The notes below the pieces were generated by a model that worked only from the letters and a program-made list of their open reading frames with translations, was not told the DNA's origin and ran no database searches. Of a stretch of 55,868 nucleotides of DNA, positions 31,274-40,765 are shown piece after piece. Position 1 is the stretch's first letter; every line of letters begins with the position of its first letter. The stretch is from Anaerolineae bacterium (GTDB lineage Bacteria > Chloroflexota > Anaerolineae > Aggregatilineales > Phototrophicaceae): assembly GCA_025055175.1 (NCBI GenBank), contig JANWYT010000025.1, forward strand, positions 1-55,868, written 5' to 3'. Both the position numbers and the translations under genes were made by a program.

Positions 31274-31297
31274 GAGAACGGCCTTCGGGTCGTTCTC
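31274..31297 (+). promoter_or_regulatory. UUCG-tetraloop hairpin before cydD
   Basis: GAGAACGGCC and GGTCGTTCTC form a 10-bp stem (one G-U pair) closed by a C(UUCG)G tetraloop, the most stable loop known in RNA. With the preceding hairpin it forms a tandem pair between cydAB and cydDC, suggesting processing or an RNA-stability boundary. Confidence 0.5.
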
Positions 31298-31351
31298 GCC
31301 ATTGCGCACACGCCCAAAGTTGCCAAACTCACGTCAACAAAGCGCCTGCTC

Positions 31352-33175
31352 ATGACAGACCAACCTTCTGCCACACGCTCTCGCCCTCGCAAACGTCCGC
31401 CCAGCCTCAACAGCCGCCTGATGGCCGAAGCGCGCGCCCTACCGCGCTCGCTCATGCTCAGCTTGGCCTGCAGCGTCATCCTGGGACTGCTGATCGTCTT
31501 GCAAGCCCGTCTGCTGAGCAGCGCCATCCACCGCGCCCACCTAGAAGGGGCAGGCCTAGAAACCCTATCGGGCCTGCTGTGGGGTCTGCTGGTCGTCATT
31601 GGGCTGCGCGCCCTGCTGAGCTACGGCCATGCTCTGGCTTCGGCACAGTTGGCGATTGGCGTCAAAGAGCGGCTGCGCCAGCGCTTCTTGGCCCATCTTT
31701 ATGCCCTCGGCCCAGCCCATAGCTTGGCAGAGCGCAGCGGCGACCTGGCTCTGACTGTCACCGAAGGCGTGGAGAAGCTGGACGGCTTCTATCGCGACTA
31801 TTTACCCGCCATCTTCAACGCCATCTACCTGCCTTTCCTCATCTTCCTGGTGGTGTTGCCGCTGGATGTGCTGACCTTCGCTGTGCTGGCCGTCACCGCT
31901 CCGCTGATCCCGCTCTTCATGGCCCTGATTGGCACAGCTTCGGGTGAGATGGCCCGCCATCAGTTCAGCGAAATGCGCGCGCTGGGGGCGCATTTCCTGG
32001 ACGTCATGCAAGGCTTGGTGACGCTCAAACTCTTCAATCGCAGCCAGCACCAAGTGCAGACCATCGGACGCATGACAGAGCGCTTCCGCGAGGCGACTAT
32101 GCGCGTGCTGCGCGTCGCTTTCCTCTCAGCCTTGACGTTGGAGTTGCTGGCCACCCTCAGCGTAGCTATCGTCGCCGTCGAAATTGGCGTGCGCCTGCTC
32201 TATGGCCATATCGGCTTCGAGAACGCCCTGTTCTTGCTAGTGATTGCGCCGGAGTTCTATCTACCGCTGCGCACTCTGGGGGCGCGCTTCCACAGCGCCA
32301 CCGAGAGCAAGGCTGCTGCCGAGCGGCTATACGCCGTCCTGGACACGCCTCCGCCATCCCAGCCTGCGGCGCCGCGCGTCGCTTTGACGCTGAACAACGC
32401 GCCTGCCCTGCGCTTTGAAGCGCTGCACCTGGCCTACCCAACGGAGCAAGGCCCGCGCCCTGCTCTGCGCAGCCTGAGCCTGGACGTGCCAGCAGGCCAG
32501 ACGATAGCGATCGTCGGCAGCAGCGGCAGCGGCAAGACTACGCTGGCCAGCCTGCTGCTGGGCTTTCGCCAGCCCGACTCTGGCCGAATCCTGATCGACG
32601 GTCACGATTTGGCCACACTTGATCTAGAGTCGTGGCGCGCTAATCTGGCCTGGGTGAGCCAGACGCCATACCTATTCAACGCGACCATCGCCGAGAACAT
32701 CCGCCTCGGTCAGCCCCAAGCCGACGATCAGGCCGTCATCATCGCCGCCCAGGCAGCAGGGGCGCATACCTTCATCAGTCAACTGCCACAAGGCTACGCC
32801 ACGCTCTGCGGCGAACGCGGGTTGCGCCTGAGCGGCGGTCAGGCCCAACGAATCGCCCTCGCGCGCGCCTTCCTACGCCGCGCGCCCCTGCTCATCTTGG
32901 ATGAGCCGACTTCTCAGCTGGATGCGCAGCACGAAGCCGAGGTATTGGAGGGACTGCGCCGCCTAGCTCAGGGCTGCACTGTCCTGCTCATCACCCACCG
33001 CTTGAGCGCGGCGCGCCGCGCCGATTGGATTGCGGTATTGGAAGAAGGCCGAGTCGTGGAACAGGGGACGCACGACCGGCTCATGAGCCAAGATGGGGCA
33101 TATGCCCGCCTGGCTCAACAGGACAACTCTTTGAGCGCTGAAGCCGAAACAGAGGCCAACTATGCCGCACGCTAA
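31352..33175 (+). CDS. cydD: Thiol reductant ABC exporter subunit CydD
   Basis: 607 residues. It is half of the CydDC heterodimeric ABC exporter, which is needed for bd oxidase assembly. The membrane domain occupies about residues 25-310 (six helices). The ATPase has Walker A GSSGSGKTTL, signature LSGGQAQRIALARAFLR and Walker B LLILDEPTSQLD. No strong Shine-Dalgarno precedes the ATG; an in-frame ATG at 31421 is an alternative. It overlaps cydC by 14 nt, so the pair is translationally coupled. Confidence 0.93.
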   Translation: MTDQPSATRSRPRKRPPSLNSRLMAEARALPRSLMLSLACSVILGLLIVLQARLLSSAIHRAHLEGAGLETLSGLLWGLLVVIGLRALLSYGHALASAQLAIGVKERLRQRFLAHLYALGPAHSLAERSGDLALTVTEGVEKLDGFYRDYLPAIFNAIYLPFLIFLVVLPLDVLTFAVLAVTAPLIPLFMALIGTASGEMARHQFSEMRALGAHFLDVMQGLVTLKLFNRSQHQVQTIGRMTERFREATMRVLRVAFLSALTLELLATLSVAIVAVEIGVRLLYGHIGFENALFLLVIAPEFYLPLRTLGARFHSATESKAAAERLYAVLDTPPPSQPAAPRVALTLNNAPALRFEALHLAYPTEQGPRPALRSLSLDVPAGQTIAIVGSSGSGKTTLASLLLGFRQPDSGRILIDGHDLATLDLESWRANLAWVSQTPYLFNATIAENIRLGQPQADDQAVIIAAQAAGAHTFISQLPQGYATLCGERGLRLSGGQAQRIALARAFLRRAPLLILDEPTSQLDAQHEAEVLEGLRRLAQGCTVLLITHRLSAARRADWIAVLEEGRVVEQGTHDRLMSQDGAYARLAQQDNSLSAEAETEANYAAR

Positions 33176-34820
33176 CGCTAATCCCATGCTGCGCGTCGTC
33201 CGTATAGCTCTGCCTTTCTGGCGGAGTATGGCCCTGGCGACTGTCTTCGGCGCGCTGACCATCATCGCCAGCGTGAGCCTGATGGCCAACTCAGCCTGGC
33301 TCATCTCTAAAGCCGCCCTGCAACCTTCTATCGCCGATCTGAGCGTAGCCGTCGTCGGCGTGCGCTTCTTCGGGATCGCGCGCGGCGTCCTCCGCTACCT
33401 AGAGCGCCTAGTCAGCCACGATACGACCTTCCGCTTGCTAGCGCGCCTGCGCGTGGCCTTTTACCAAAGCCTAGAGCCGTTAGCGCCGGCCCGCCTGGCC
33501 TCGCTGCGCAGCGGCGACCTGCTCAGCCGCGCTATCGACGACATCGAAAGCCTGCAGAACTTGTATCTGCGCGCTATCGCCCCGCCGATGATCGCCGTCC
33601 TGGCGGCGCTGTTCACTACCGTCCTGCTGGGTCTGTTTGATCCTCTGTTGGCCCTGGTAGCTTTGGGCTTCATGCTGGTTGCTGGCGTCGGCGTGCCGCT
33701 GCTGGCCTGGCGCGGCAATCAGACCGTCGGCGCTCAGCGTGTACAGACGCGCGCCGAACGCAACGCCTCCCTGGTCGATCAGATACAGGGCATGGCTGAG
33801 ACGCTGGTCTACAGCCGCGCGGCAGCCCAAATGGCTCGTTCTGCCCAACTAGAACGGGTTGCCAGCGCTCAAGAAATGCGCATGGCCCACGTCGATGGCC
33901 TGCAAATCGCCCTGCTGGTCTTCTTGACGCAGGGAGCAGGCTTAGCTTTGCTCGTCTTGGCCATCCCGCGCCTGGACGGGGTTCTGTTGGCGACGGTGGT
34001 GTTGGCTACGATTGCCGTCTTCGAAGCCTTCGGCCCACTGGCCCAAGCAGCCGTCAATCTGGGAGTCAGCAACCAGGCCAGCCGCCGCTTGTTCGACATC
34101 ATCGATACGCCGCCAGCGGTGCGCGAAGCGGCTCTGCCTGCCCCCGCGCCTTCTGCCTATGACCTGCACGTTCGCGGCCTGCGTTTCCGTTACGACGCCG
34201 ATCAGCCGCTGGTGCTGGACAGCTTGGATTTGAGCCTGCCCGCAGGCAAGCGCGTGGCCATCCTGGGCGAGAGCGGGGCAGGCAAGTCGACCCTGGTCAA
34301 CGTGTTGCTGCGCTTCTGGGACTATGAAGGCGGCACAATCGAGCTGGGTGGCCGCGAGCTGCGCGATTACGCCCTGAGCGACGTGCGCAGCACTTTCGCG
34401 GTCATGAGCCAGCGCACTCATCTCTTCAACACCACCATTGGCGAGAACATCCGCTTGGCGCGCATGGACGCCACACAGGAGGAAGTCGAAGCCGCGGCCC
34501 GCCAAGCTCAAATCCACGACTTCATCACTTCGCTGCCCCAGGGCTATGGGACGCTGGTCGGTGAAGATGGCGCAGCACTCAGCGGTGGCCAGCGCCAGCG
34601 CGTGGCCCTGGCCCGCGCCTTGCTCAAAGGCTCACCCATCCTCATCTTAGACGAGGCCACTGCGAACTTAGACACAGCCACTGAGCGAGCCGTCATGCAG
34701 ACCATCCTCGACAGCACCGCAGGGCGCAGCCTGTTGGTCATCACCCACAGGCGCACCCTGCTGGAGCAGATGGACGCGGTTTATGTGCTGCACGAAGGGC
34801 GCTTGCAGCCTACTGGCTGA
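33162..34820 (+). CDS. cydC: Thiol reductant ABC exporter subunit CydC
   Basis: 552 residues, the partner of CydD. The membrane half carries about six helices. Walker A is GESGAGKSTL, signature LSGGQRQRVALARALLKG and Walker B LILDEATANLD. GAGG six bases before the ATG at 33162 supports this start over the ATG at 33186. The stop codon is buried in a strong hairpin (34797-34826). The assignment of CydC and CydD follows gene order and sequence style. Confidence 0.93.
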   Translation: MPHANANPMLRVVRIALPFWRSMALATVFGALTIIASVSLMANSAWLISKAALQPSIADLSVAVVGVRFFGIARGVLRYLERLVSHDTTFRLLARLRVAFYQSLEPLAPARLASLRSGDLLSRAIDDIESLQNLYLRAIAPPMIAVLAALFTTVLLGLFDPLLALVALGFMLVAGVGVPLLAWRGNQTVGAQRVQTRAERNASLVDQIQGMAETLVYSRAAAQMARSAQLERVASAQEMRMAHVDGLQIALLVFLTQGAGLALLVLAIPRLDGVLLATVVLATIAVFEAFGPLAQAAVNLGVSNQASRRLFDIIDTPPAVREAALPAPAPSAYDLHVRGLRFRYDADQPLVLDSLDLSLPAGKRVAILGESGAGKSTLVNVLLRFWDYEGGTIELGGRELRDYALSDVRSTFAVMSQRTHLFNTTIGENIRLARMDATQEEVEAAARQAQIHDFITSLPQGYGTLVGEDGAALSGGQRQRVALARALLKGSPILILDEATANLDTATERAVMQTILDSTAGRSLLVITHRRTLLEQMDAVYVLHEGRLQPTG

Positions 34821-34826
34821 GCGCCC
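34797..34826. terminator. Hairpin spanning the cydC stop codon
   Basis: GGGCGCT (34797-34803) pairs with AGCGCCC (34820-34826), and CAGCC (34806-34810) with GGCTG (34815-34819) around TACT. Twelve pairs in all with a two-base bulge. The cydC TGA (34818-34820) lies inside the stem. The convergent rny stop is only 13 nt away, so it can serve both strands. Confidence 0.55.
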
Positions 34827-34833
34827 CATGAGC

Positions 34834-36408
34834 CTATTTGGCGAATTCGATGGCGCGCTTCTCGCGGATGACGTGGACTTTGATCTGGCCAGGGTACTGC
34901 ATGGTCTCTTCGATCTGTTTAGCGATCGAACGAGCCATCTCCATCGCGCCCAGGTCATCGACTTCCTCCGGACGCACAATAATGCGCACCTCGCGGCCCG
35001 CCTGCAAGGCATAGCTCTGTTCCACGCCCTGATAGCTGTTAGCGATGTCTTCCAGGGCTTTCACGCGCTTGATATACGCTTCAATGCTCTCGCGGCGCGC
35101 GCCGGGCCGTGCGCCGCTGATGGCATCCGCCGCCTCTACGATGTAGGCCTCTACGTAAAGCTGTTCGACCTCGTGATGGTGCGCTTCGACGCAGTTGATG
35201 ACGCGCTCGTCAATTCTGTAGCGGCGCAGCAAGTCTGCGCCAATGCGCGCGTGCGTGCCTTCGGTCTCATGGTCGATGGCCTTGCCTATGTCGTGGAGCA
35301 GGCCACCCATCTTGGCCACCATCACGTCCGCACCTAACTCAGCGGCGATCATGCCAGCTAGATGGGCCGTCTCAATGCTGTGAGCGTGCTGATTCTGGCC
35401 ATAGCTGGTGCGGAACTTGAGCTGACCTAGCAGGCGCAGAATTTCGGGGTGCAAGCCATGAATGCCGGTCACGTAGGCAGCTCGTTCGCCCTCTTCGCGG
35501 ATCACGCGGTCAATCTCCGCGCGGGTGTCCTGGATGAGCTTCTCAATGCGCGCTGGGTGAATGCGTCCATCCGTCACCAGCTTGCTCATCGAAATGCGAG
35601 CCACCTCGCGGCGTATCGGGTCGAAGCTGCTGATAGTGATCGTCTCTGGAGTATCGTCCACCACCACATCGACGCCAGCAGCCACCTCAAAGGCGCGAAT
35701 GTTGCGCCCATTGCGTCCGATGATACGACCCTTCATCTCGTCACTGGGCAGTGGCACGACGCTCACGGCCACTTCATTCACGTGTTCATTCGCTAGGCGT
35801 TGAATGGCCAGGCCGATAATTTCGCGCGCGCGGCGTTCGCCCTCTTCGCGGGCCTCTGCTTCAATCTGGCGAATAATGCGCGCCATATCATTGCGCGCCT
35901 CCTGTTCTACCGCCGCCAAGAGCTGAGCTTTGGCTTCTTCGACCGTCATCTGGGCAATGCGCTGGAGTTCGCCCAGCTTCTCTTCTTCTTTCTTCTGCAA
36001 GTCCTGCTCGCGCTTGTCGATCTTAGCCTGGCGCTTGTTGAGGGCCTGCTCGCGCTGTTCGGCGCGCTCCAGACGCTTTTCCAGCTCCTCTGAGCGTTTG
36101 TCCAGGCTCTCACGACGACGCTGCAAGCCCTCTTCCTCGCGCTCCACGTCTTTGCGCCGCCGTGCGATGATAGCGTCGGTCTCCTGCATCATTTCACGCT
36201 TCTTGCGCTCCGTCTCCTCCAGGGCGCGCAGGGCGTCGTTGCTGGCCTTTTCGATGATGTTGCGCGCCTTTTCTTCTGCTTGCAGCAGCAAGTTAGTGGC
36301 GCGCTCTTGCTGTTTGCGCAGCAGGCTTTGTCGGCCGAAGTAGCTGCCTGCCAGCCCGCCGAGCAGCAGGCCCAGGGCAGCGCCTATGATCCCAATCAGT
36401 ATGTCCAT
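34834..36408 (-). CDS. rny: Ribonuclease Y
   Basis: 524 residues. RNase Y is a membrane-bound endoribonuclease that starts mRNA decay. An N-terminal transmembrane helix (residues 2-24) precedes a long charged coiled coil (about 30-190), a KH domain with IIGRNGRNIRAFEVAAGVDV, and an HD domain with HSIETAHLAGMIAAELG and LLHDIGKAIDHE. The length is typical. Its presence suggests RNA turnover of the Gram-positive type. Confidence 0.96.
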   Translation of the reverse strand: MDILIGIIGAALGLLLGGLAGSYFGRQSLLRKQQERATNLLLQAEEKARNIIEKASNDALRALEETERKKREMMQETDAIIARRRKDVEREEEGLQRRRESLDKRSEELEKRLERAEQREQALNKRQAKIDKREQDLQKKEEEKLGELQRIAQMTVEEAKAQLLAAVEQEARNDMARIIRQIEAEAREEGERRAREIIGLAIQRLANEHVNEVAVSVVPLPSDEMKGRIIGRNGRNIRAFEVAAGVDVVVDDTPETITISSFDPIRREVARISMSKLVTDGRIHPARIEKLIQDTRAEIDRVIREEGERAAYVTGIHGLHPEILRLLGQLKFRTSYGQNQHAHSIETAHLAGMIAAELGADVMVAKMGGLLHDIGKAIDHETEGTHARIGADLLRRYRIDERVINCVEAHHHEVEQLYVEAYIVEAADAISGARPGARRESIEAYIKRVKALEDIANSYQGVEQSYALQAGREVRIIVRPEEVDDLGAMEMARSIAKQIEETMQYPGQIKVHVIREKRAIEFAK

Positions 36409-36476
36409 CGCTCATCAGCCTGTGCCGCCGACGATGGCGCTCCGCAGGCTGTCTCTCCTTTCTGAGTGAACCGTCG

Positions 36477-37169
36477 CTAGTCGTCTTCCAGCGAGGTCAC
36501 AGCGTCGGCGATGGAATTGCGGAAGAAGCCTGCGTCGCGCAGCTCCTCAGCTAGGCGCGCCCAGGCTTGGCGACTGGCTGAAGCGCTGAAGCCACGCCGC
36601 TGCCAGAAGGCCATCAGCGCCCGGCGCAGCGCACGCTCATTGTGGCCACGCAGCTTGCGCAGTTGCCTCTGGGCCGCCTGATAGGCCAGAGAATCTTCGC
36701 TCGCCTGGCCTGTTTCATCCCACATCGAGAGAACGTCGTCGATGACTTCCGCCGCCACGCCTTTTTGGCGCAGTTCGTAGCGCAGGGCGCGCAGGCCCAG
36801 CGGTTTGAAGGCACTGCGGCTCTCCACCCAGTAGCGCGCAAAAGCGACGTCGTCCAGATAGCCTTGACGGCGCAAGCGTTCCAGCGCCAGCTCCATCACC
36901 CCTTCATCGGTCTGATGACGGCGCAGCGCCTGGCGAATCTCTTGTTCAGCACGCGGACGGCTGGTCAACAGACGAACGGCTAGCCCACAAGCGCGTTCCA
37001 CAGCGTCCTGCTGGCGCAGCGTTGCGATGGCCTCTTCGTCCAGGCTTTGACCCAGGCGCAGGCGTGCCGCGTCCATCTCTGGTACGCCGAAGGCAAACTG
37101 ACCGTCGAGGTAGACGCTGACGCGCTCTTTGTGTCGTTTCTGGCGCTCTAACCGCGTAATGATTGGCAT
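36477..37169 (-). CDS. recX: Regulatory protein RecX
   Basis: 230 residues from the ATG at 37169. RecX modulates RecA filaments. Three-helix repeats are visible: LLTSRPRAEQEIRQALRR, LRRQGYLDDVAFARYWVESR and LRALRYELRQKGV. The frame is open to 37256 but the extra 29 residues are not RecX-like, and AGGA lies about ten bases before 37169. recA itself is not in the window. Confidence 0.88.
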   Translation of the reverse strand: MPIITRLERQKRHKERVSVYLDGQFAFGVPEMDAARLRLGQSLDEEAIATLRQQDAVERACGLAVRLLTSRPRAEQEIRQALRRHQTDEGVMELALERLRRQGYLDDVAFARYWVESRSAFKPLGLRALRYELRQKGVAAEVIDDVLSMWDETGQASEDSLAYQAAQRQLRKLRGHNERALRRALMAFWQRRGFSASASRQAWARLAEELRDAGFFRNSIADAVTSLEDD

Positions 37170-37554
37170 GGGGTGAAATCCTGGGGTAGTCTTCAACAGC
37201 CGCTGCTGCTTTTGGGCCTTCAGGCGGCGCATCGTGCATGACCACAGGCTGCACATCTTAGGCTGGCGCGGTCAGGGCGCTTGTAGCTGATAAGATGAGG
37301 AATTCCTCTACCACTGGGGTAGTTTGGCGTCTGTCAATGCGCCGTTGCTCTGGCGTCTTGGGTTCTCTCAACGAGGCGGATACCTGCCACGCAATCCATC
37401 AGCCTCTGTTATCCTCACTGTAGCGTAAACCATTGGAACTACAATGTTTCTTATACACTGTAACGGAAAAGGCCCTTTCTGGCAAGTGTTTAGGCAGGTA
37501 TAGTTAGCATGTGTCATGTTGAATGATCTTAGCTAATGGAAGAGGCCAAGTCTC
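37170..37554. other. 385-bp spacer between recX and bactofilin (divergent)
   Basis: Non-coding. It holds a perfect 12-bp palindrome GAGGAATTCCTC (37297-37308) directly beside CTACC/GGTAG arms (37308-37322), about 130 nt upstream of recX. Nearer bactofilin it is AT-rich and contains TATAGT (37499-37504), a possible -10 without a good -35. No RNA gene was recognised. Confidence 0.5.
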
Positions 37555-38133
37555 ATGTCGATTTTCAGTCGCAAAACTAGCGACAGCGAAAGCGTCGCAG
37601 AAGCGCCTCTGGCCCGCCCCGCACTCAGCGCGCCGGTAGGCTTCGAGACCGTCTTCGGAACAACTTGCACTCTAGAAGGCACGCTGACCAGCAGCGGCAA
37701 CGTGCGCATCGACGGCACATTCAGCGGTGCGCTGTCCATCAGTGGCAACATCCTGGTGGGCGAAACCGCCAAGATCACTGCCGACATCCATGCGCGCAAC
37801 ATCTCCATTGCTGGCGCAGTGCGCGGCAACGTCAGCGGCAACAAAGTCCAAATCCTGCGCACAGGCCGAGTCTGGGGCGATATCCACGCCAACGCTTTGA
37901 CGATGGAAGAAGGCGCTTTCCTCGACGGCAAGATCACCATGCAGGGACACCAGGCAGCCGGCGCTAGCAGCAGCTCAGAAGCTGCTCCTATCCCCCCACC
38001 GGCCTCCCAAGCCGACAGCGCTCCTCCTCAAGCCGAGTCGAAGGTCACCGATCCTCAACCTTCTGACAGCGCCGATGATGGCGACAGCGGCAGCGGCGGC
38101 GGTAGTGGCGGCAGCGATGGGGATGGCGAATGA
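37555..38133 (+). CDS. Bactofilin family cytoskeletal protein
   Basis: 192 residues. The central domain (about 35-130) is the right-handed beta-helix of the bactofilin (DUF583) family: repeated G-x-I/V steps such as GNVRIDGTFSGALSISGN, GETAKITADIHARNISIAGA and GRVWGDIHANAL. Bactofilins polymerise without nucleotide and shape cells or localise wall enzymes. The N-terminal tail is short and unstructured; the C-terminus is a Pro/Ser then Gly/Asp/Ser-rich tail. It overlaps the next gene by 4 nt (ATGA), so the phosphatase is coupled to it. Confidence 0.9.
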   Translation: MSIFSRKTSDSESVAEAPLARPALSAPVGFETVFGTTCTLEGTLTSSGNVRIDGTFSGALSISGNILVGETAKITADIHARNISIAGAVRGNVSGNKVQILRTGRVWGDIHANALTMEEGAFLDGKITMQGHQAAGASSSSEAAPIPPPASQADSAPPQAESKVTDPQPSDSADDGDSGSGGGSGGSDGDGE

Positions 38134-38606
38134 TCCGCGTGCTGATCGTCTGCCTGGGCAACATCTGCCGCTCACCGATGGCAGAGAACGTCCTGCGCCA
38201 CCTGGTGGCCGAAGCAGGCCTAAGCGCGCAGATCAGCGTTGATTCGGCTGGCACAGCCAACTACCACGTGGGTGAGTTGGCCCACAAGCGCACGCGCGGC
38301 TTGCTAGCTGATCACGCTATCCCCTACAGCGGCACAGCCCGTCAGTTGACCAAAGACGATCTGGCCAGCTTCGATTACGTCTTGGCAATGGACGCCGACA
38401 ACCTGACCGATGTGCAGCGCTTGCGCAGCGCGCACACCCGCGCCAAGATCGGCCTCTTCCTAGACGATGCCTACCAAGCTAGCCTGGTGGATGTGCGCTA
38501 CGTCCCCGACCCTTACTACACGGATCGCTATGAGGAGACTTTTGAGCTGGTGATGAAGGGATCGCGCGCTTTCTTGGAGCGCCTACGCCGCGATCATCAG
38601 CTCTAG
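38130..38606 (+). CDS. Low-molecular-weight protein-tyrosine phosphatase
   Basis: 158 residues. The catalytic loop C-x5-R is at residues 8-14 (CLGNICR, followed by SPMAENVL), and the general acid Asp lies in VPDPYYTDRYEE. Such enzymes (Wzb, PtpA) often remove phosphate from tyrosine kinases that control polysaccharide export; a glycan cluster lies 9 kb away, but no kinase is visible here. An arsenate-reductase role is less likely because the C-terminal Cys pair is absent. Its stop shares the CTAG at 38603-38606 with the convergent gene. Confidence 0.92.
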   Translation: MIRVLIVCLGNICRSPMAENVLRHLVAEAGLSAQISVDSAGTANYHVGELAHKRTRGLLADHAIPYSGTARQLTKDDLASFDYVLAMDADNLTDVQRLRSAHTRAKIGLFLDDAYQASLVDVRYVPDPYYTDRYEETFELVMKGSRAFLERLRRDHQL

Positions 38607-39514
38607 GCAGGCGCGCCTTCGCGCAGCAGTGGCAGGACGAGCAAGTCGTCGAACACGACGACCACTCCAGGCCCGCCGCTGACCGTGCTGTAAGCCGCCA
38701 GTCCCACTTGTCCAACAGGCCAGCGCGCATCGCGCAGCTCTGGCTGGAGCGTGCCGCCGATGCATTGGCCGCCGCTGTAGGTGCTTTGGCCCTGTGGATC
38801 GTCGGGCAGACACAGCGGTACATCCTGGCCGTTGATGGCGAAGCGGAAGCGCTCCCCATCCATGACCACGCGCAGGCGGTTGCTCTCACCCAGGCCTTGG
38901 CGGATGAGCGGCGAATCGATCCAAGTACTCATACGGCGCGGCGCTTGGCCCAAACCGTCAGCGCGCCACACCGAGTAGTAGCCATCGCTGCTGATGAGGA
39001 AGACGTAGTAGCCGCTGGCCTGCTGGCTTTGTGGACGGAAGATCAGGCGCAGCAGCACGCCAAAGGCATCGACGCGAGCCAGCTCACACAGCAGCGGCGC
39101 AGGCATGGCGCAGCCTTGTCGTGGCGCTTGCAAGCGGAAGACCAGGCCAAAGCCGTTATCCAGCGGGCCAGCGACGGCGCGCGCCGTCACCTCCACCTGA
39201 GCGTCGCCGAACGACGGCTCAGCCACTGAGTAGGCCACCGTGTCCACTTGCCCCACTTCAATCCGCAGCGCGCCATCTTCTATGCGCGCCGCGAGGCGTC
39301 CCTCATAAGTTTGCCATTCGTCCTCAAAGCCGTCGAAACCCGCCGCGTACAACACAGGCCCTTCGCTGAGGACGATCTGCCGCTCCACAACCAAGCCATA
39401 AGCCGCGTTGACCAGGGCGCACAGCAAGGTCAGAGCGGCGCTGAGCGCCAAGCCTTGCCACAAGGGGCGCGAGCGTCGCTCAAGATCAGGACTCGCAGAC
39501 GTGGAGCGGCTCAA
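38603..39514 (-). CDS. Membrane-anchored protein with a lectin-like beta-sandwich domain
   Basis: 303 residues. A single transmembrane helix at about 20-45 is followed by an outward-facing domain. YAAGFDGFEDEWQTYEGRLA, GFGLVFRLQ, YYVFLISSDGYYSVWR and a late VGLAAYS and VVVFDDLLVL fit the concanavalin-A-like/DUF1080 fold seen in sugar-binding or glycosidase domains. No catalytic pair is evident. It is probably co-transcribed with the MFS gene (3 nt apart). Confidence 0.6.
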   Translation of the reverse strand: MSRSTSASPDLERRSRPLWQGLALSAALTLLCALVNAAYGLVVERQIVLSEGPVLYAAGFDGFEDEWQTYEGRLAARIEDGALRIEVGQVDTVAYSVAEPSFGDAQVEVTARAVAGPLDNGFGLVFRLQAPRQGCAMPAPLLCELARVDAFGVLLRLIFRPQSQQASGYYVFLISSDGYYSVWRADGLGQAPRRMSTWIDSPLIRQGLGESNRLRVVMDGERFRFAINGQDVPLCLPDDPQGQSTYSGGQCIGGTLQPELRDARWPVGQVGLAAYSTVSGGPGVVVVFDDLLVLPLLREGAPA

Positions 39515-39517
39515 GCG

Positions 39518-40765
39518 TCAGTCTCCCACCGCCGGCAAGCGCATGGTGTCGCGGTGCGAGGGCCGTAGGCTATGCAGCGCCAGCAAGAACCATCCGCCGC
39601 CCAGGCGCACCAGCGCCCCCAAGATGAGCATGCTCACAGTACTTATGCCCAGGCTGACGATGCTCGTCCCCATGATCGGGCCGATGAAGATGGAGACGAA
39701 CAGCAGTTGGTGGAAGACCACCGACGCCTGCATGTCGCCATGTGCCGTCTTCTCTGCGAAGTAGCTCAGGCTGCAAATGCTGATAGCTGTCCAGCCCGCA
39801 CCTGTCAGGGCAGCGCCCACCAGCGCCACCAGCATATTGGGCGCGAGGGCGATCACCATGGCGGCCAGTGCCAGGCCTAGCAGGCTGTAGCCGATGATCC
39901 GCCGATTGCCCAAACGCACTCGTATCGAGTCCAGCCGCAGGCTGATGAGGATACCGGCTGCTACTTCCACGCCGCCGAACAAGCCCATCCAACCTTCGCT
40001 AGCTAACAAGGCGCGCTCTAGGTGCAGCGGCACGACCGCGAACAACAGGTGGAAAGCGAAGAAAGAGACGAAGGTCACAATCGCCACCGCCATGAAGTTC
40101 GGCTCGCTGAACAGCTTCCCCAATGGGCGCGGTTTGCTGCGCTGCTCTTCTTCTGCCGTCGGCGGATAGAGGATGCGCAGGCGGCCCAAGTGCCACTGGC
40201 TCACCATCGAGAAGCCGAAGGCGACGACGAACATGATCTGGTAGTTGATGGGGAAGGGCAGGGCATCCAGCATGAGGCCGAAGCCCAAGCTAGAGAGCGT
40301 GATTGCCACGTTCAAGGCCAGATAGCGGCGCGTGAGCAGGGACGGGATGACTTGGTCGGAGACGGTGTCGCGTATCATCATCATGAAGATGGCCGACGAC
40401 ACCCCTTGCCCCAGGGCCGGCAACATAGCTGAGGCGATGATCCAAGCTACGCGCCACTCAGCAGGGAAGAAAGGCGCAAAAGCTGGCAGCAGGAAGACGA
40501 AGCGGAAGATAATGCTAGGAATCCAGACCGCCGAGACCGAGTCACGGTAATGACTGCGCCACCACCCCGCAAGCGCCGTCGAAAAGACGAGGATGAGACC
40601 CGGCAAGGACGAAATCCAGCCGATGTCCATCGGCGTCGCCCCCATGCGCAGGGCGAAGAACTGCAAGAAGCGCGTCGTGGCCGCCAGGGCCAGGCCGAAC
40701 CAGGCGATGTCCATCACCAGGTGATGATAGTTGGCACGTTCAACGTTGTCCCGTACCGTGTTCAT
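39518..40765 (-). CDS. Major facilitator superfamily transporter
   Basis: 415 residues with about twelve hydrophobic segments split by a central charged loop (residues about 185-205, with RPLGKLFSEPN). The FALRMGATPMDIGWISSLPG segment and GLFGGVEVAAGILISLRLDS show the repeated MFS halves. The substrate cannot be told. It lies in one operon with the lectin-like membrane protein. The Shine-Dalgarno is weak. Confidence 0.85.
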   Translation of the reverse strand: MNTVRDNVERANYHHLVMDIAWFGLALAATTRFLQFFALRMGATPMDIGWISSLPGLILVFSTALAGWWRSHYRDSVSAVWIPSIIFRFVFLLPAFAPFFPAEWRVAWIIASAMLPALGQGVSSAIFMMMIRDTVSDQVIPSLLTRRYLALNVAITLSSLGFGLMLDALPFPINYQIMFVVAFGFSMVSQWHLGRLRILYPPTAEEEQRSKPRPLGKLFSEPNFMAVAIVTFVSFFAFHLLFAVVPLHLERALLASEGWMGLFGGVEVAAGILISLRLDSIRVRLGNRRIIGYSLLGLALAAMVIALAPNMLVALVGAALTGAGWTAISICSLSYFAEKTAHGDMQASVVFHQLLFVSIFIGPIMGTSIVSLGISTVSMLILGALVRLGGGWFLLALHSLRPSHRDTMRLPAVGD

